From Ferruginibacter sp. (GTDB lineage Bacteria > Bacteroidota > Bacteroidia > Chitinophagales > Chitinophagaceae), in assembly GCA_025352695.1 (NCBI GenBank), contig JANXSK010000044.1, forward strand, positions 1 to 64,000: DNA of 64,000 bases. The letters are read 5' to 3'. A program made the position numbers and the translations under genes. The notes beneath the pieces were generated by a model. That model did no database searches and was not told the DNA's origin. It was given only the letters and a program-made list of their open reading frames with translations. This document shows, piece by piece, positions 19,265-28,996 of the stretch. Position 1 is the stretch's first letter. Each line of letters starts with the position of its first letter.

Positions 19265-20578
19265 TTATAATTGCTGTCGGGTATTGTAGAATATTTTAAT
19301 GATGTTTTTATCACCCGGTTTGCTTTCCATTTCGTAATGTTTTCTTCTCTTTCCGTCAATGATTTCAAGTGCAGAAGTATTGGGAGGAATTGAGCCAAGA
19401 TTATCAGCCATAAAAAGGATAGTGTTGGCACCAGGCTTTAATGTTACGGTAATGTATTTAGGCACCTTCTTTACCGGACACCCCTTCACAAGCCATTCGT
19501 TATTTATCTTGATTGAAATACTATCTCCATCATCAATTACTTCATCCCATATCGCAAAAGTTAGTTGCTGTGTGCCGGATATAATGCTACCTATCAGTTT
19601 TTCATCTTTTTGTAATAATTTTTCTTCACCTAATGTAGTATTTTCAACAAAGTAACTTTCTTTGGATTTGTCTGGATCGCAAACAAGTCTTACCGTTATA
19701 AATGTTGCGGCACTGTCCTTTCTGTTTGTAAAATCAAGGGTAAATTTTTTATTACCAAATTCAAGATTAAGCTTGCTTGTATTAGGCAATTCATCTCCAA
19801 AATTATCTGCAAATAAAGTTAAAATATTTAGCCCTGGACTAAGCAAAATATCAGATTCATATTTCTTTTTTTCGGTTTCAATTTTATCAAAAATTACCTG
19901 ACCGTTTAATGTTATGGTTACAAGATCATGCTTTCTTTTTTTTATTCCTGAAAAATTAATAAGTCCATCCCTTGTTGGCAAATAAATGGTATCTCTTAAA
20001 CCAAAATAAGTTGGTGATAAAGTTGCCTCTAGAATGCGATCGCTATTTTCATTGTGCCACGGTATACTGTTTATTTTTTTGAGGCTAATGTCTGCATCTT
20101 TTAAAAAATTATGTAGTCTAATTACAATTGCCGGCAGGGTATCTGCCATACCTGCAATACCAGGTTTTTTAGCGACAGGTTCTTTTGTCTGCATGCGAAG
20201 GATATTTAAAACAGGCATCCCTTTTAAATCTTTACTAAGATCAAAACTACCGCATAAAAACAACGACCTGTTATTTAAAGAGAATGGTTTTTCAAACCTG
20301 GGAAATTTATTTTTGCTGATGCCTAACTCACGGCTGTTTTTTCGTACCAGCAGAAATTCGTACTCAGCCACAAAGTTGTCACACTCCAGTTTTAGATGTG
20401 CTGGATAAAGTATATTTTTTTCTGAAGGGGCAATTTGTAATTCAAGTTTGATTGTTGATAAACCTGGTGGGGGTATATATTCCATCTGCCAGGTACCAGC
20501 AAAAGCATCGGTTTGTGCCACCATTTTTAAACAATAAAAATGGGAACAAAAAATGAATAAAAGAGTATTTCTAATCAT
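19265..20578 (-). CDS. exported protein with two repeated beta-sandwich domains, function unknown
   Basis: The 437-residue protein has a signal peptide (MIRNTLLFIFCSHFYCLKMVAQ). After an N-terminal region beginning FAGTWQMEYIPPPG there are two related domains. One is near residues 215-275 (DLVTITLNGQVIFDK ... LTLFADNFGDELPNTSKLNL), the other near 350-410 (DSISIKINNEWLVKG ... ILFMADNLGSIPPNTSALEI). The repeated pattern NxLxFxADNLGxxPPNTS is common in Bacteroidota envelope proteins, but its function is not established to my knowledge. No catalytic residues were identified. Confidence 0.75.
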   Translation of the reverse strand: MIRNTLLFIFCSHFYCLKMVAQTDAFAGTWQMEYIPPPGLSTIKLELQIAPSEKNILYPAHLKLECDNFVAEYEFLLVRKNSRELGISKNKFPRFEKPFSLNNRSLFLCGSFDLSKDLKGMPVLNILRMQTKEPVAKKPGIAGMADTLPAIVIRLHNFLKDADISLKKINSIPWHNENSDRILEATLSPTYFGLRDTIYLPTRDGLINFSGIKKRKHDLVTITLNGQVIFDKIETEKKKYESDILLSPGLNILTLFADNFGDELPNTSKLNLEFGNKKFTLDFTNRKDSAATFITVRLVCDPDKSKESYFVENTTLGEEKLLQKDEKLIGSIISGTQQLTFAIWDEVIDDGDSISIKINNEWLVKGCPVKKVPKYITVTLKPGANTILFMADNLGSIPPNTSALEIIDGKRRKHYEMESKPGDKNIIKIFYNTRQQL

Positions 20579-20705
20579 CGATGTATTTTTGAATCAATGC
20601 GTTATTGTAAAAATTGTACAGGTTAAAATTACCTGCATAATTAATCTTTTTTATATATCCCAGTGTAAATTTTGTAATCACAATAAACCTATTACTGACT
20701 GCTTA

Positions 20706-21290
20706 TTAATTAGCAGGTTTTTTTACATATTTTATAAGAATAATAATTTGGGTATCATTCACCTTACCTTCTATTTGTTCATGATTATCTTCTACTAAAC
20801 AAATTTTATGCACCACAGTTCCAACCTTGGCACTAAAGCTAGCACTTTTTACATTCAGGGATTTAACTAGTACTACCGTGTCGCCATTATTTAGCACGGC
20901 ATCAAAACAATCCAAATGTTTTATAATATCATCGGGGTTTTTATCATCCCCTGAAGCTTTGGCCAATTCCATCGTTTCATCATCGAGGTAAGCAATCTTT
21001 AACAGGTCTGTCACTCAGTCAAGCGCTTTCAATTTGTGCAGCATCCGCAAGGAAACATTTTTTACAGCAGCTTCTTCACTCCAGATACTTTCGTTTAAAC
21101 AACGCAAGTGATTGACATTGGCTGTTTCAATATTTTTCATTTGCATATCGCAGGTTGGGCATATACAAAGATGAGTTTCTACTTTATTTCCGGGGCTTGA
21201 AGGTATTGCATATGAAATACTTGCTTCTACTAAGCCACATAATTCGAAATGTGCATTGCTTCTTTTTTGTAGTTCCTTTTCAAAACTCAT
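20706..21290 (-). pseudogene. phnA: phnA/yjdM-like gene split by an in-frame TGA
   Basis: The minus-strand frame from 21290 encodes the N-terminal zinc-ribbon part (RSNAHFELCGLVEASISYAI, LCICPTCDMQM, CLNESIWSEEAAVKNVSLRM) of PhnA/YjdM. It stops at TGA 21015-21017. The same frame continues without a gap and encodes the family C-terminal SH3-like domain (FDAVLNNGDTVVLVKSLNVK, EDNHEQIEGKVNDTQIIIL). Homologues are single chains of about 190 residues, and the stop falls where a Trp codon (TGG) would fit (KALD-stop-VTDLL). It is best read as one gene with a G-to-A nonsense change, although two separate peptides could still be made. Confidence 0.82.
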
Positions 21291-21433
21291 GTAGATGTTA
21301 TTTATTGAACTTGGCGAAGGTAATAAAATATATTGCCTTCAATATATTCATCCTTAAAAGCGTACAATACCAATGGTGCTGCTAGTTAAAGCAATGTTGT
21401 TAGGGTTTACAACATTTAAAAAATACAAAAAAT

Positions 21434-21982
21434 TTATTCTGCTACCTTTCTTTTTAAAATTACCATGCCGCGGTATTCTTTTTTCATCAATTCAAATTCG
21501 GGAAGTGGTAATTGAAGATTTCCACAAATGGAATAGCCGATTGACTTATAAAAAGACATGGCATTTGTAGCGGAATCCATCGCTTTTAAAAATATAATTT
21601 CTTTTTGCAATTGTGTTGCCCTTAGCAAGGCAAGCTCCATCATTTTTTTGCCAAAGCCTTTTCCAATCGATGATTGGTGCAGGTAAATACGCTCAATTTC
21701 CAGCGCAGCTGTCATTTTATTATCAGGTAAGGTGGTGGTTAAAACCAACTTCATATATCCTGTTATATTTCCATCTTGCGCTAGCAGATAATATTCAATA
21801 TTTGTATCTGCTAATTCTTTTTCTATTTTATCGGGTGCATAAGCATATGTTGTCATATACCATTCAGCACCACCAGCAAGCCAAAGATGTAAATAATGTT
21901 CCTTGTAAATTTCTCTGGCAGGTTTTATAATATTTTCTGCATCTTTCAGCGATGCCTTTTTGATAGTAATCACAATGGTCAA
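21434..21982 (-). CDS. GNAT-family N-acetyltransferase
   Basis: The 182-residue protein matches the GNAT fold: ITIKKASLKDAENI at the N-terminus, EIERIYLHQSSIGKGFGKKMMELAL (acetyl-CoA-binding motif A with the Q/RxxGxG/A pattern, about residues 95-118), and AMDSATNAMSFYKSIGYSICG (motif B). It transfers an acetyl group from acetyl-CoA to an unknown amine. It is a single cytosolic gene, on the same strand as the broken phnA gene and separated from it by 143 bp. Confidence 0.88.
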   Translation of the reverse strand: MTIVITIKKASLKDAENIIKPAREIYKEHYLHLWLAGGAEWYMTTYAYAPDKIEKELADTNIEYYLLAQDGNITGYMKLVLTTTLPDNKMTAALEIERIYLHQSSIGKGFGKKMMELALLRATQLQKEIIFLKAMDSATNAMSFYKSIGYSICGNLQLPLPEFELMKKEYRGMVILKRKVAE

Positions 21983-22234
21983 AAATAAAAGTTGAGCAAT
22001 TATAACTTTTAAAATTAATTTTTTTCTTTGGGTATTCTTGCAACGCCCTTGAATTGAAAAATAACTTTATAGCTGCGGTTTATGTCAATACATTTTATAA
22101 AAAAATACTTTTATTTATATGTTGGGTTCAGCCTGTTATCAATTCAATATTAAATAACTAAATGAAAACAAACATAGTAGCTACTTATTTACCATAGTGA
22201 TAAATTGTGTAAATGAAATTTTATTTTAATATAT

Positions 22235-22855
22235 TTAAATAAGATCATCAGTTGCACGAAATGGTAAATTTTTAAAATAATAATTTTTGTCTTCAGCAGT
22301 TATTTTTCGCAAAATTCTGCAAGGATTTCCAACAGCAATTACATCGCAGGGAATATCTTTTGTTACAATACTTCCAGCTCCAATTACAGCATTGTCGCCA
22401 ATTGTTATTCCCGGATTGATTACTACATTACCTCCAATCCAAACATTATTGCCAATTATTATCGGAAAAGCATATTCGTATTCGTTGTTTCTAGGTTCAA
22501 AATGCACTGGATGTCCCGCAGTATAAATACTTACATTGGGTGCAATTAAAACATTGTCTCCAATTGTAATTTTAGGGCAATCCAGCAGGATAAGGTTGTG
22601 ATTAGAATAAAAATTTTCGCCGATAGAAATATTGTACCCATAATCACAACGGAAGGGAGGTTCTATAAAAAATTTATCACCTGTTACTCCCAATAATTTT
22701 TTTATTATTTGATTGCGTTCTGTTATAGCTGATGGACGTAAATTATTATAATCAAAAATCAACTCTTTGGCATACTGCCGTTCTGCTAATAATACTTTGC
22801 CAAAAGATTTATAAGGTTTCCCCGACAGCATTTTTTCTTTTTTACTATCTGTCAT
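22235..22855 (-). CDS. sugar O-acetyltransferase (maltose/galactoside type, hexapeptide repeat)
   Basis: The 206-residue protein has the N-terminal Mac domain (KEKMLSGKPYKS, with YNNLRPS) and left-handed beta-helix hexapeptide repeats (ITIGDNVLIAPNVSI, IIIGNNVWIGGNVVINPG, IGDNAVIGAGSIVTKDIPCD). The catalytic His115 lies in YTAGHPVHFEPR. It acetylates sugars from acetyl-CoA as a cytosolic trimer. A perfect 8-bp inverted repeat lies 15 bp upstream of the start codon. Confidence 0.93.
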   Translation of the reverse strand: MTDSKKEKMLSGKPYKSFGKVLLAERQYAKELIFDYNNLRPSAITERNQIIKKLLGVTGDKFFIEPPFRCDYGYNISIGENFYSNHNLILLDCPKITIGDNVLIAPNVSIYTAGHPVHFEPRNNEYEYAFPIIIGNNVWIGGNVVINPGITIGDNAVIGAGSIVTKDIPCDVIAVGNPCRILRKITAEDKNYYFKNLPFRATDDLI

Positions 22856-22869
22856 CAGCTGTTAAATTT

Positions 22870-22890
22870 ATTTGTTACAAGTTAACAAAT
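22870..22890. promoter_or_regulatory. palindromic candidate operator upstream of sugar acetyltransferase
   Basis: Arms atttgtta and taacaaat are perfect 8-bp inverted repeats separated by 5 nt. The site is 15 bp upstream of the start codon of the minus-strand acetyltransferase gene, the position of a TetR/MarR-type operator or of an RNA hairpin close to the ribosome-binding site. Confidence 0.45.
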
Positions 22891-23098
22891 AAAAAATTTA
22901 TTCAAAATCGTTTGCTGGTATAAATCTTATTCATGAAACAAGGTCGTATTTATTTGCAGAGGCGTTAGATAAAATTAATTTTGATAAATTTTTTACAATG
23001 GATGAAGTACACTGCGTTCGACTTACTTGATCTGGTAAACCTGTTTATTTTCCTTAATTTCAATGTGGCTACTTTTAAACAACAATAACAACATTCAT

Positions 23099-24817
23099 AT
23101 GCGAATTATTTACCTGCTTACAATTGTACTTTTTACAGTTTCGTCATCTACAGCACAAAATAAATTAACCGGTACTGCGGATATAATACTTTTTAACGGC
23201 AAAATTTGGAGTGGTAATGAGCATGTTGGTTTTATGGAAGCGGTGGCCATTCGCGGAAACATAATTTTACAAATGGGAAGATCTGTCGAAATAAAAAAGC
23301 GAGCAGGCAAACATACCAACTTGGTTGACTTAAAAGGTAAATTAGTAACAGCAGGCATCAATGATGCACACATTCATTTTTTGGAAGGATCACTTGGTTT
23401 AACCGGAATAGATTTGTATGAAAGTAAAACATTGGATGAAGCCCTTGCTGCAATAGAATCCTTTGTAAAAATGCATCCTGAAAAAAAATGGATTACCGGC
23501 ATGGGATGGCAATACGGAATTTTTGAAGGCGGTATGCCAACAAAAGAAGCCTTGCAAAAATTGGATAGAATTGTTAGCGACCGACCTGTATACATTGATG
23601 CTTATGATGGGCATAGTATATGGGTAAATAGCAAGGCTATGGAAATGGCAGGTGTAAACAAGGATACCAAGTTTGAAGGTTTTGGAGCCATATTAAAGGA
23701 TAGTAACGGAGCGCCAACAGGTGCCATAACAGAAGGTGCCAGATCGCTTGTTTCAAAAATTATCCCAGCCCCCACTACGCAGGAAAAATTAGCTGCATTA
23801 AAGGATGGAATGCAATATGCAGCGGCGCATGGCATTACCAGTATACAAAATGCAAGTGGTTCTGCAGAAGAATTTTCATTGTATCAAACCTTATTAAAAA
23901 ACAAACAACTTACCCTGCGGTCAACTACTGCTTTTAGTGCTGGAAAGACAACAAGAGAGAAAGATATACAACAGTTTATACAACTAAAAAATAAAACAAA
24001 TAGAAACCTACTGCTAAGGGCTGTTTGTATAAAGTTTATGCTGGATGGTGTGATAGAATCCCATACTGCGCCAATGTTAGCGCCTTACAGTGATGTAACA
24101 CCGGATGCTAAAAATGCCAATAGCGATTTTGCAATACCGTTACCTACTTACCGTAGCTTGCTCAATCGTTTTGATAAAGAAGGTTTTCAGATTTATACAC
24201 ATGCTATTGGCGACAGATCGGTAAGGGAAGCATTGAATGCGTATGAAAATGCACAACGAATAAATGGTACAAAAGGCAAACGCCATCGTATTGAGCATAT
24301 TGAACAAAGTTCTCCTGATGATATTCCCCGTTTTGCAAAATTGGGTGTGATGGCTTCTATGGAACCCATTCATGCGGACCCAGGTACGATTGCTGTTTGG
24401 CAAAAAGCTATGGGTGAAAAAAGATTGTCTCATTCATTTGTTTGGGCTTCTATGTTAAAAAATAAAGTGCACCTGGTTTTTAGCAGCGACTGGCCAGCAT
24501 GCCTAACACCCGATCCTATGCGTGGCTTGCACAATGCCGTTAACCGACGCACCCCAGAAGGTTTTCCTGATGGAGGATGGGTGCCGGAGCAATGTATTTC
24601 AGTTAAAGCGGCATTGATTGCTTACACACAAGAAGGGGCTTATTCTTCTTTTGATGAAAAAATAAAGGGTAAGATTTTGCCCGGTTACCTCGCAGACATT
24701 ATTGTTTTTTCACAAGATCTTTTTACCATACCATCTATGGATATTTTTAAAACAAAAGTGCTGATGACCATTTTTAATGGTAAGGTTATTTACCAGGATA
24801 AACAGTTAATAAATTAA
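23099..24817 (+). CDS. exported amidohydrolase (YtcJ-like, metal-dependent)
   Basis: From ATG at 23099 the protein has a signal peptide (MRIIYLLTIVLFTVSSSTAQ). The longer in-frame start at 23063 adds a poly-Asn tail and was rejected. Motifs of the amidohydrolase_3 family are present: NDAHIHFLEG (metal His pair), GMGWQYGIFEGG, YIDAYDGHSIWVNSKA, YTHAIGDRSVREALNAYE, RIEHIEQSSPDDIPRF, SSDWPACLTPDPMRGL and a C-terminal PGYLADIIVFS. It is presumably periplasmic; its substrate is unknown. The stop codon is directly followed by the TsdA-like cytochrome gene, so the two are co-transcribed. Confidence 0.9.
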   Translation: MRIIYLLTIVLFTVSSSTAQNKLTGTADIILFNGKIWSGNEHVGFMEAVAIRGNIILQMGRSVEIKKRAGKHTNLVDLKGKLVTAGINDAHIHFLEGSLGLTGIDLYESKTLDEALAAIESFVKMHPEKKWITGMGWQYGIFEGGMPTKEALQKLDRIVSDRPVYIDAYDGHSIWVNSKAMEMAGVNKDTKFEGFGAILKDSNGAPTGAITEGARSLVSKIIPAPTTQEKLAALKDGMQYAAAHGITSIQNASGSAEEFSLYQTLLKNKQLTLRSTTAFSAGKTTREKDIQQFIQLKNKTNRNLLLRAVCIKFMLDGVIESHTAPMLAPYSDVTPDAKNANSDFAIPLPTYRSLLNRFDKEGFQIYTHAIGDRSVREALNAYENAQRINGTKGKRHRIEHIEQSSPDDIPRFAKLGVMASMEPIHADPGTIAVWQKAMGEKRLSHSFVWASMLKNKVHLVFSSDWPACLTPDPMRGLHNAVNRRTPEGFPDGGWVPEQCISVKAALIAYTQEGAYSSFDEKIKGKILPGYLADIIVFSQDLFTIPSMDIFKTKVLMTIFNGKVIYQDKQLIN

Positions 24818-25789
24818 ATGAAGTCAACCAGAATAAAAAAACAAACCATGATTATTGGGTTACTACTACTTGCTACGGGTATAATAATTTTCTGCATATA
24901 CATGCCGGGTAAAAGTGAGTTAATAAATAAAATGGATACGTATGTCTGGCATTTTCCTGATACCATTTCACTAAAATCAACTCCCGAGGCTAAATTGATA
25001 AGCTATGGCAGAGAACTGATTGTTAATACTGCAGTTTACCTAGGCCCAAGAGGAACAGTTAAACAGATTAGCAATGGTATGAATTGTGGCAATTGTCATT
25101 TGGAAGCAGGTACAAGGCTCAATGGAAATTGCTTTGCTATGGTGGCATCAACCTATCCAAAATTTCGCAATAGGAGCGGCAAATTAGAATCGATAGAATA
25201 TCGTGTAAATGATTGTATGGAAAGAAGTTTGAATGGAAAAAAACTTGACGATCACAGCAAAGAAATGCAGGCAATTGTAGCCTATATAAAATGGCTCGGT
25301 ACAGATGTACCAAAAAGTGTTTTGTTGCAAGGGATGGGCACTCCAGAAATTCCGGTATTGCAACGGGCTGCATCAATTGATATTGGCAAACATGTTTATT
25401 TTAATAATTGCAGCCGTTGTCACGGCACCAATGGGTTGGGTATATTAACACCCGATTCAACAAGCTATATATTTCCACCGCTTTGGGGTCCTCACAGTTA
25501 CAATGTTAGTGCAGGAATTTTTATGCTTTCAAAAAATGCAGGATTTGTAAAATACAATATGCCCTATAGTTCCTCGCAGCAGGTTCCTGCACTTACAGAT
25601 GCAGAAGCCTGGGACGTGGCGGCTTATATCAATTCACAAGAGCGGCCTGGAAAAATATTTAAAGAAGATTGGCCGAATATTACTACCAAACCATTTGATT
25701 ATCCCTTTGGTCCTTATGCAGATAGTTTTTCTGCACAGCAGCATAAATATGGCCCCTATAAAATAATAAAAAAAGGCAAGCAAAATTAA
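24818..25789 (+). CDS. tsdA: dihaem cytochrome c, thiosulfate dehydrogenase (TsdA)-like
   Basis: The 323-residue protein has an N-terminal membrane anchor and two CxxCH haem sites: MNCGNCHLEAG (Cys90, Cys93, His94) and NNCSRCHGTNG (Cys198, Cys201, His202). Cys133 in RVNDCMERS lies 43 residues after the first haem Cys, the same spacing as the Cys that ligates haem 1 in characterised TsdA. Met248 is a candidate ligand for haem 2. TsdA oxidises thiosulfate to tetrathionate or works in reverse. It starts immediately after the amidohydrolase stop codon, an unusual partner. Assignment to TsdA rests on motifs, not on a full alignment. Confidence 0.82.
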   Translation: MKSTRIKKQTMIIGLLLLATGIIIFCIYMPGKSELINKMDTYVWHFPDTISLKSTPEAKLISYGRELIVNTAVYLGPRGTVKQISNGMNCGNCHLEAGTRLNGNCFAMVASTYPKFRNRSGKLESIEYRVNDCMERSLNGKKLDDHSKEMQAIVAYIKWLGTDVPKSVLLQGMGTPEIPVLQRAASIDIGKHVYFNNCSRCHGTNGLGILTPDSTSYIFPPLWGPHSYNVSAGIFMLSKNAGFVKYNMPYSSSQQVPALTDAEAWDVAAYINSQERPGKIFKEDWPNITTKPFDYPFGPYADSFSAQQHKYGPYKIIKKGKQN

Positions 25790-25853
25790 AGATTCTGATT
25801 TCCTTTTTTTATTCAGTACAGCTACTGAACATACAAATAGGTTGCTGTATGTA

Positions 25854-28379
25854 TTAAACTGTCTTGCCCATCGCAGGATCGCTTGTTGTATCCTCACCTG
25901 TTTCTACATGACCGGCATATCTTACTTCAAACAAATCATTGCCTTTTATTTTTACAGTAAAATCATACCAATACTGGCTTTTGCTGAGGTTTAAAATAAT
26001 GTTGGTTGCATCCGCTGTGGCAGCCAATGTTTTTGTTTGAACAGGAGATTTATACGCATTATCTGTAATTTGAATAATCTGTTGCTGGCCACTATTATTT
26101 TTAATGCCCAATGTGATATTACCGGTAAGTCTCTTTGCATTCATTTTCGCCTGTTCATAACCGCAGGCAATGTCAATAGCAGGGTTATTACTGTTTCCCT
26201 TAAATTCTCTAAAAAATCCATTGGGCCCATATATGCACAGGTGATAATGATAGTTTTCAAAATCTGCCAATGGCCAACTATCTTTCACGGTATCGCCGGC
26301 AACAGTTGTGTACGCCCATGTTTCAACTGCTTCTTTGCGATAGTTGCCGGGTGCGTACACATTAAATGGTGAGCCGGAAGATTGCAGCCCAAAAAAATCA
26401 TTGCCAGCTTTAAACTGTATTTCAAATAATTTTTTATCGTTGCTAAGCCGTCCATCTACATATAATTCGTAAGGCAATGCACAGGCCGAACGGGTACCAT
26501 TTTCCTGACGAGGCATAAAGGTAAAAGCAGTAGGATCTTTTTTTATTTTTGCAATTTCTGCGCTGGATAGTTTTTTATAATTAGAAGGTAGTTCTTTAAA
26601 TTTGGCTTTGTGGATACCTTCTACCACTTCATTTCTTTTTAATGATGCAGGCATAATTATCTTTTCGCCATTGAAAGGCCTGAAAGTACTAGTAAGATTT
26701 CCACATACCACCCTGCGCCACTGGCTGATATTGGTTTCTATAATTTTCTTTTTGTATTTAGTATTTAAAAAATGCTCCAGAAATTGTAATGAGGAAGTGT
26801 GATCAAATACCTGTGAGCAAACAAAACCTCCGCGGCTCCATGGCGAAGCAATCACTAGGGGTACCCGAAAACCAAGCCCGATAGGGCTTTCCCTTACATC
26901 CTCCTCTGCGGAAGACTGTTGTGTTTTTGTAACATATTCTAAGCTGCTATTTATACCCGCAGATGTTTTACCCTGTGCTGCTTTATGAAGGTGTGGTACA
27001 GTAAATGGTGGAACATGATCAAAGTAGCCATCATTTTCATCGTAGCCAAGAATGAAAATTGTTTTTTTCCACACTTCAGGATCTTGCGTAAGAATATCCA
27101 TTACCTCACTAATATACCAGGCTCCGTACCAGGCTGCACCCGGATGATCCGAATAGTTTTCTGGCGCAACTAACCATGAAACAGTGGGTAGCTCCCCTTT
27201 TTTTACATCAGTTCTAAACTGGTGCAATACATCTCCTTTGGGCACCTTCACTTCCCTTTCTGTAGTGCCATCCTGGTATTTTAAAGAAGTCAGTTCGTGA
27301 TAATGAGGATCATTTTTATTTGTGGTAAAAGCCTTATTGTGAATATGCTGTTCCTGTTCGGTTAACTGATTGTATTTTTCGAGGGTATAAATTTGTTGCT
27401 CTTGTAAGTTTCTTAAAAGATATTTTTTATAGTCCCCAATTTTCTTTCTTTGTGCTGTTGCTTTATCACCTGTTAAAGAAGGTAACTCGCCTTCCATTTT
27501 TTTTATTTTGGCTTTGGCTGCTATGGCTGCTTTAGGGAGATTGGCAATATAGCCTGCAGAAAGTTTTACATTATACTGAGCAAAAAACTCCAGTGGGTTA
27601 TCAGTAAAATTTGCTAACCAGGCATCTTCTTCACCTTCCAAACCTACACCTACACTAATTTCATTCTGGTACACTTTCCAGGAGATATCATTTTCTTCCA
27701 GCCTTTCAGGAAATGTTGTCCAGTTAGCCCAGTTATCATAATCAGCATCACCATTCCATACTTTTGCCATTGCATCAGCCTGTTGTTTTTCTCGCAACGT
27801 TCCCGACCAAAAATAAAGCCTGTTAGGCGTAGTACCTGTAAGCGCCGAACAAAAATTCTGATCACAAATTGTAAATGCATCTGCCAGCGCATAATAAAAG
27901 GGAATGTCCTGACGGTTGTAGTAGCCCATTGTTAAAGGCATGGCACTATATTCCTCATGGCTCGAATGTTTTGCATCTAGCCATTTATTGTATTTGCCAT
28001 CGTTTCGTGCATCTACCTGGTTACTCCAGGAATGGGGTAACGAACTCATCCAGGTAGCGTTGGTAGCTTTTATATCAAGATGAAAGGGAGGATAGGTTTC
28101 GCCTTCTTTGTTTGTTTGAAGCCATACAGGATTTTTATTGGGCAGTGTGATAGCTCTGGGATCATTAAATCCACGTACACCTTGCAGTGTACCAAAAGTA
28201 TGATCGAAAGAACGGTTTTCCTGCATCAATATTACAATGTGTTCCGCATCCAGGTAAGTGCTGCCTGTGGCCGGATTAATCGCCATGGCTTTTTGTATTG
28301 ACATAGGCAATACATTTAACATACCGGCTCCGCCTGCAAGCAACGTGGCACGCTTAAGAAATTCTCTTCTGTTGTCCAT
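25854..28379 (-). CDS. phosphocholine-specific phospholipase C, Tat-exported
   Basis: This 841-residue protein starts with a Tat signal (MDNRREFLKRATLLAGGAG). The acid-phosphatase-like phosphoesterase domain opens with IVILMQENRSFDHTFGTL (metal and substrate binding in the family), followed by WSNQVDARNDGKYNKW and GYDENDGYFDHVPPF. The C-terminal part carries two PLC_C (DUF756-like) modules, about 660-745 and 750-835. Length and layout match bacterial non-haemolytic phospholipase C. It cleaves phosphatidylcholine or sphingomyelin outside the cytoplasm. With the OMPLA and lipase remnants at 33-36 kb, this region looks lipid-oriented. Confidence 0.93.
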   Translation of the reverse strand: MDNRREFLKRATLLAGGAGMLNVLPMSIQKAMAINPATGSTYLDAEHIVILMQENRSFDHTFGTLQGVRGFNDPRAITLPNKNPVWLQTNKEGETYPPFHLDIKATNATWMSSLPHSWSNQVDARNDGKYNKWLDAKHSSHEEYSAMPLTMGYYNRQDIPFYYALADAFTICDQNFCSALTGTTPNRLYFWSGTLREKQQADAMAKVWNGDADYDNWANWTTFPERLEENDISWKVYQNEISVGVGLEGEEDAWLANFTDNPLEFFAQYNVKLSAGYIANLPKAAIAAKAKIKKMEGELPSLTGDKATAQRKKIGDYKKYLLRNLQEQQIYTLEKYNQLTEQEQHIHNKAFTTNKNDPHYHELTSLKYQDGTTEREVKVPKGDVLHQFRTDVKKGELPTVSWLVAPENYSDHPGAAWYGAWYISEVMDILTQDPEVWKKTIFILGYDENDGYFDHVPPFTVPHLHKAAQGKTSAGINSSLEYVTKTQQSSAEEDVRESPIGLGFRVPLVIASPWSRGGFVCSQVFDHTSSLQFLEHFLNTKYKKKIIETNISQWRRVVCGNLTSTFRPFNGEKIIMPASLKRNEVVEGIHKAKFKELPSNYKKLSSAEIAKIKKDPTAFTFMPRQENGTRSACALPYELYVDGRLSNDKKLFEIQFKAGNDFFGLQSSGSPFNVYAPGNYRKEAVETWAYTTVAGDTVKDSWPLADFENYHYHLCIYGPNGFFREFKGNSNNPAIDIACGYEQAKMNAKRLTGNITLGIKNNSGQQQIIQITDNAYKSPVQTKTLAATADATNIILNLSKSQYWYDFTVKIKGNDLFEVRYAGHVETGEDTTSDPAMGKTV

Positions 28380-28996
28380 ACATTTTTTAAAAGTAGTAAA
28401 AAATAAAAGTATGTTTTATCGGTTAACCATCACCCAATATTTAAAACTTAAAGACAAGTTAATATCAACGACTTGTTTTACAAGTATTTTCTTCACCACG
28501 GGTAAAATTACTACCTTATTTTTTTGATTTCTTACAGCCGTAACATTTTTTCATATATAAAAAAATACCCCTGATTGTCATTAAAAAATTATATAGGTAG
28601 AAACAATTATACTAATTTATTTTTGATTTTAACTTTCCTATGGTACAAGGGAATGGAACCTGTGTAAAGGGGTTGCCTACAAAATTTGCCATATTTATTT
28701 TTAATATTAAAATAGCTAGAGCATACCAGCCAGGAGGCTAGGACAAGTTTTATTTTATGAAGATATTTTTATTTTCTTTATTTTATAATAGCCATACCAA
28801 TACGATTGAAAATATTTTAGTCTGTTTGTAGTGAATTAATTAGTTATAAAAGGCTACTCTTTTTATCATTACTCTTCTTAAAATATATATATTTACAAAA
28901 TGCTTTCAGGTTGCAAAATATAACTATTGTATCTGGGCACACCAATATCCAAACATCCAAAAAGTGTGAAATATATACTTTTTATAAAAAAATATC
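28380..28996. other. intergenic region, nothing clear
   Basis: About 617 bp, strongly AT-rich, between the divergent phospholipase C and lipoprotein genes. No coding frame, tRNA or stable hairpin with a T-run was found. Confidence 0.4.
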
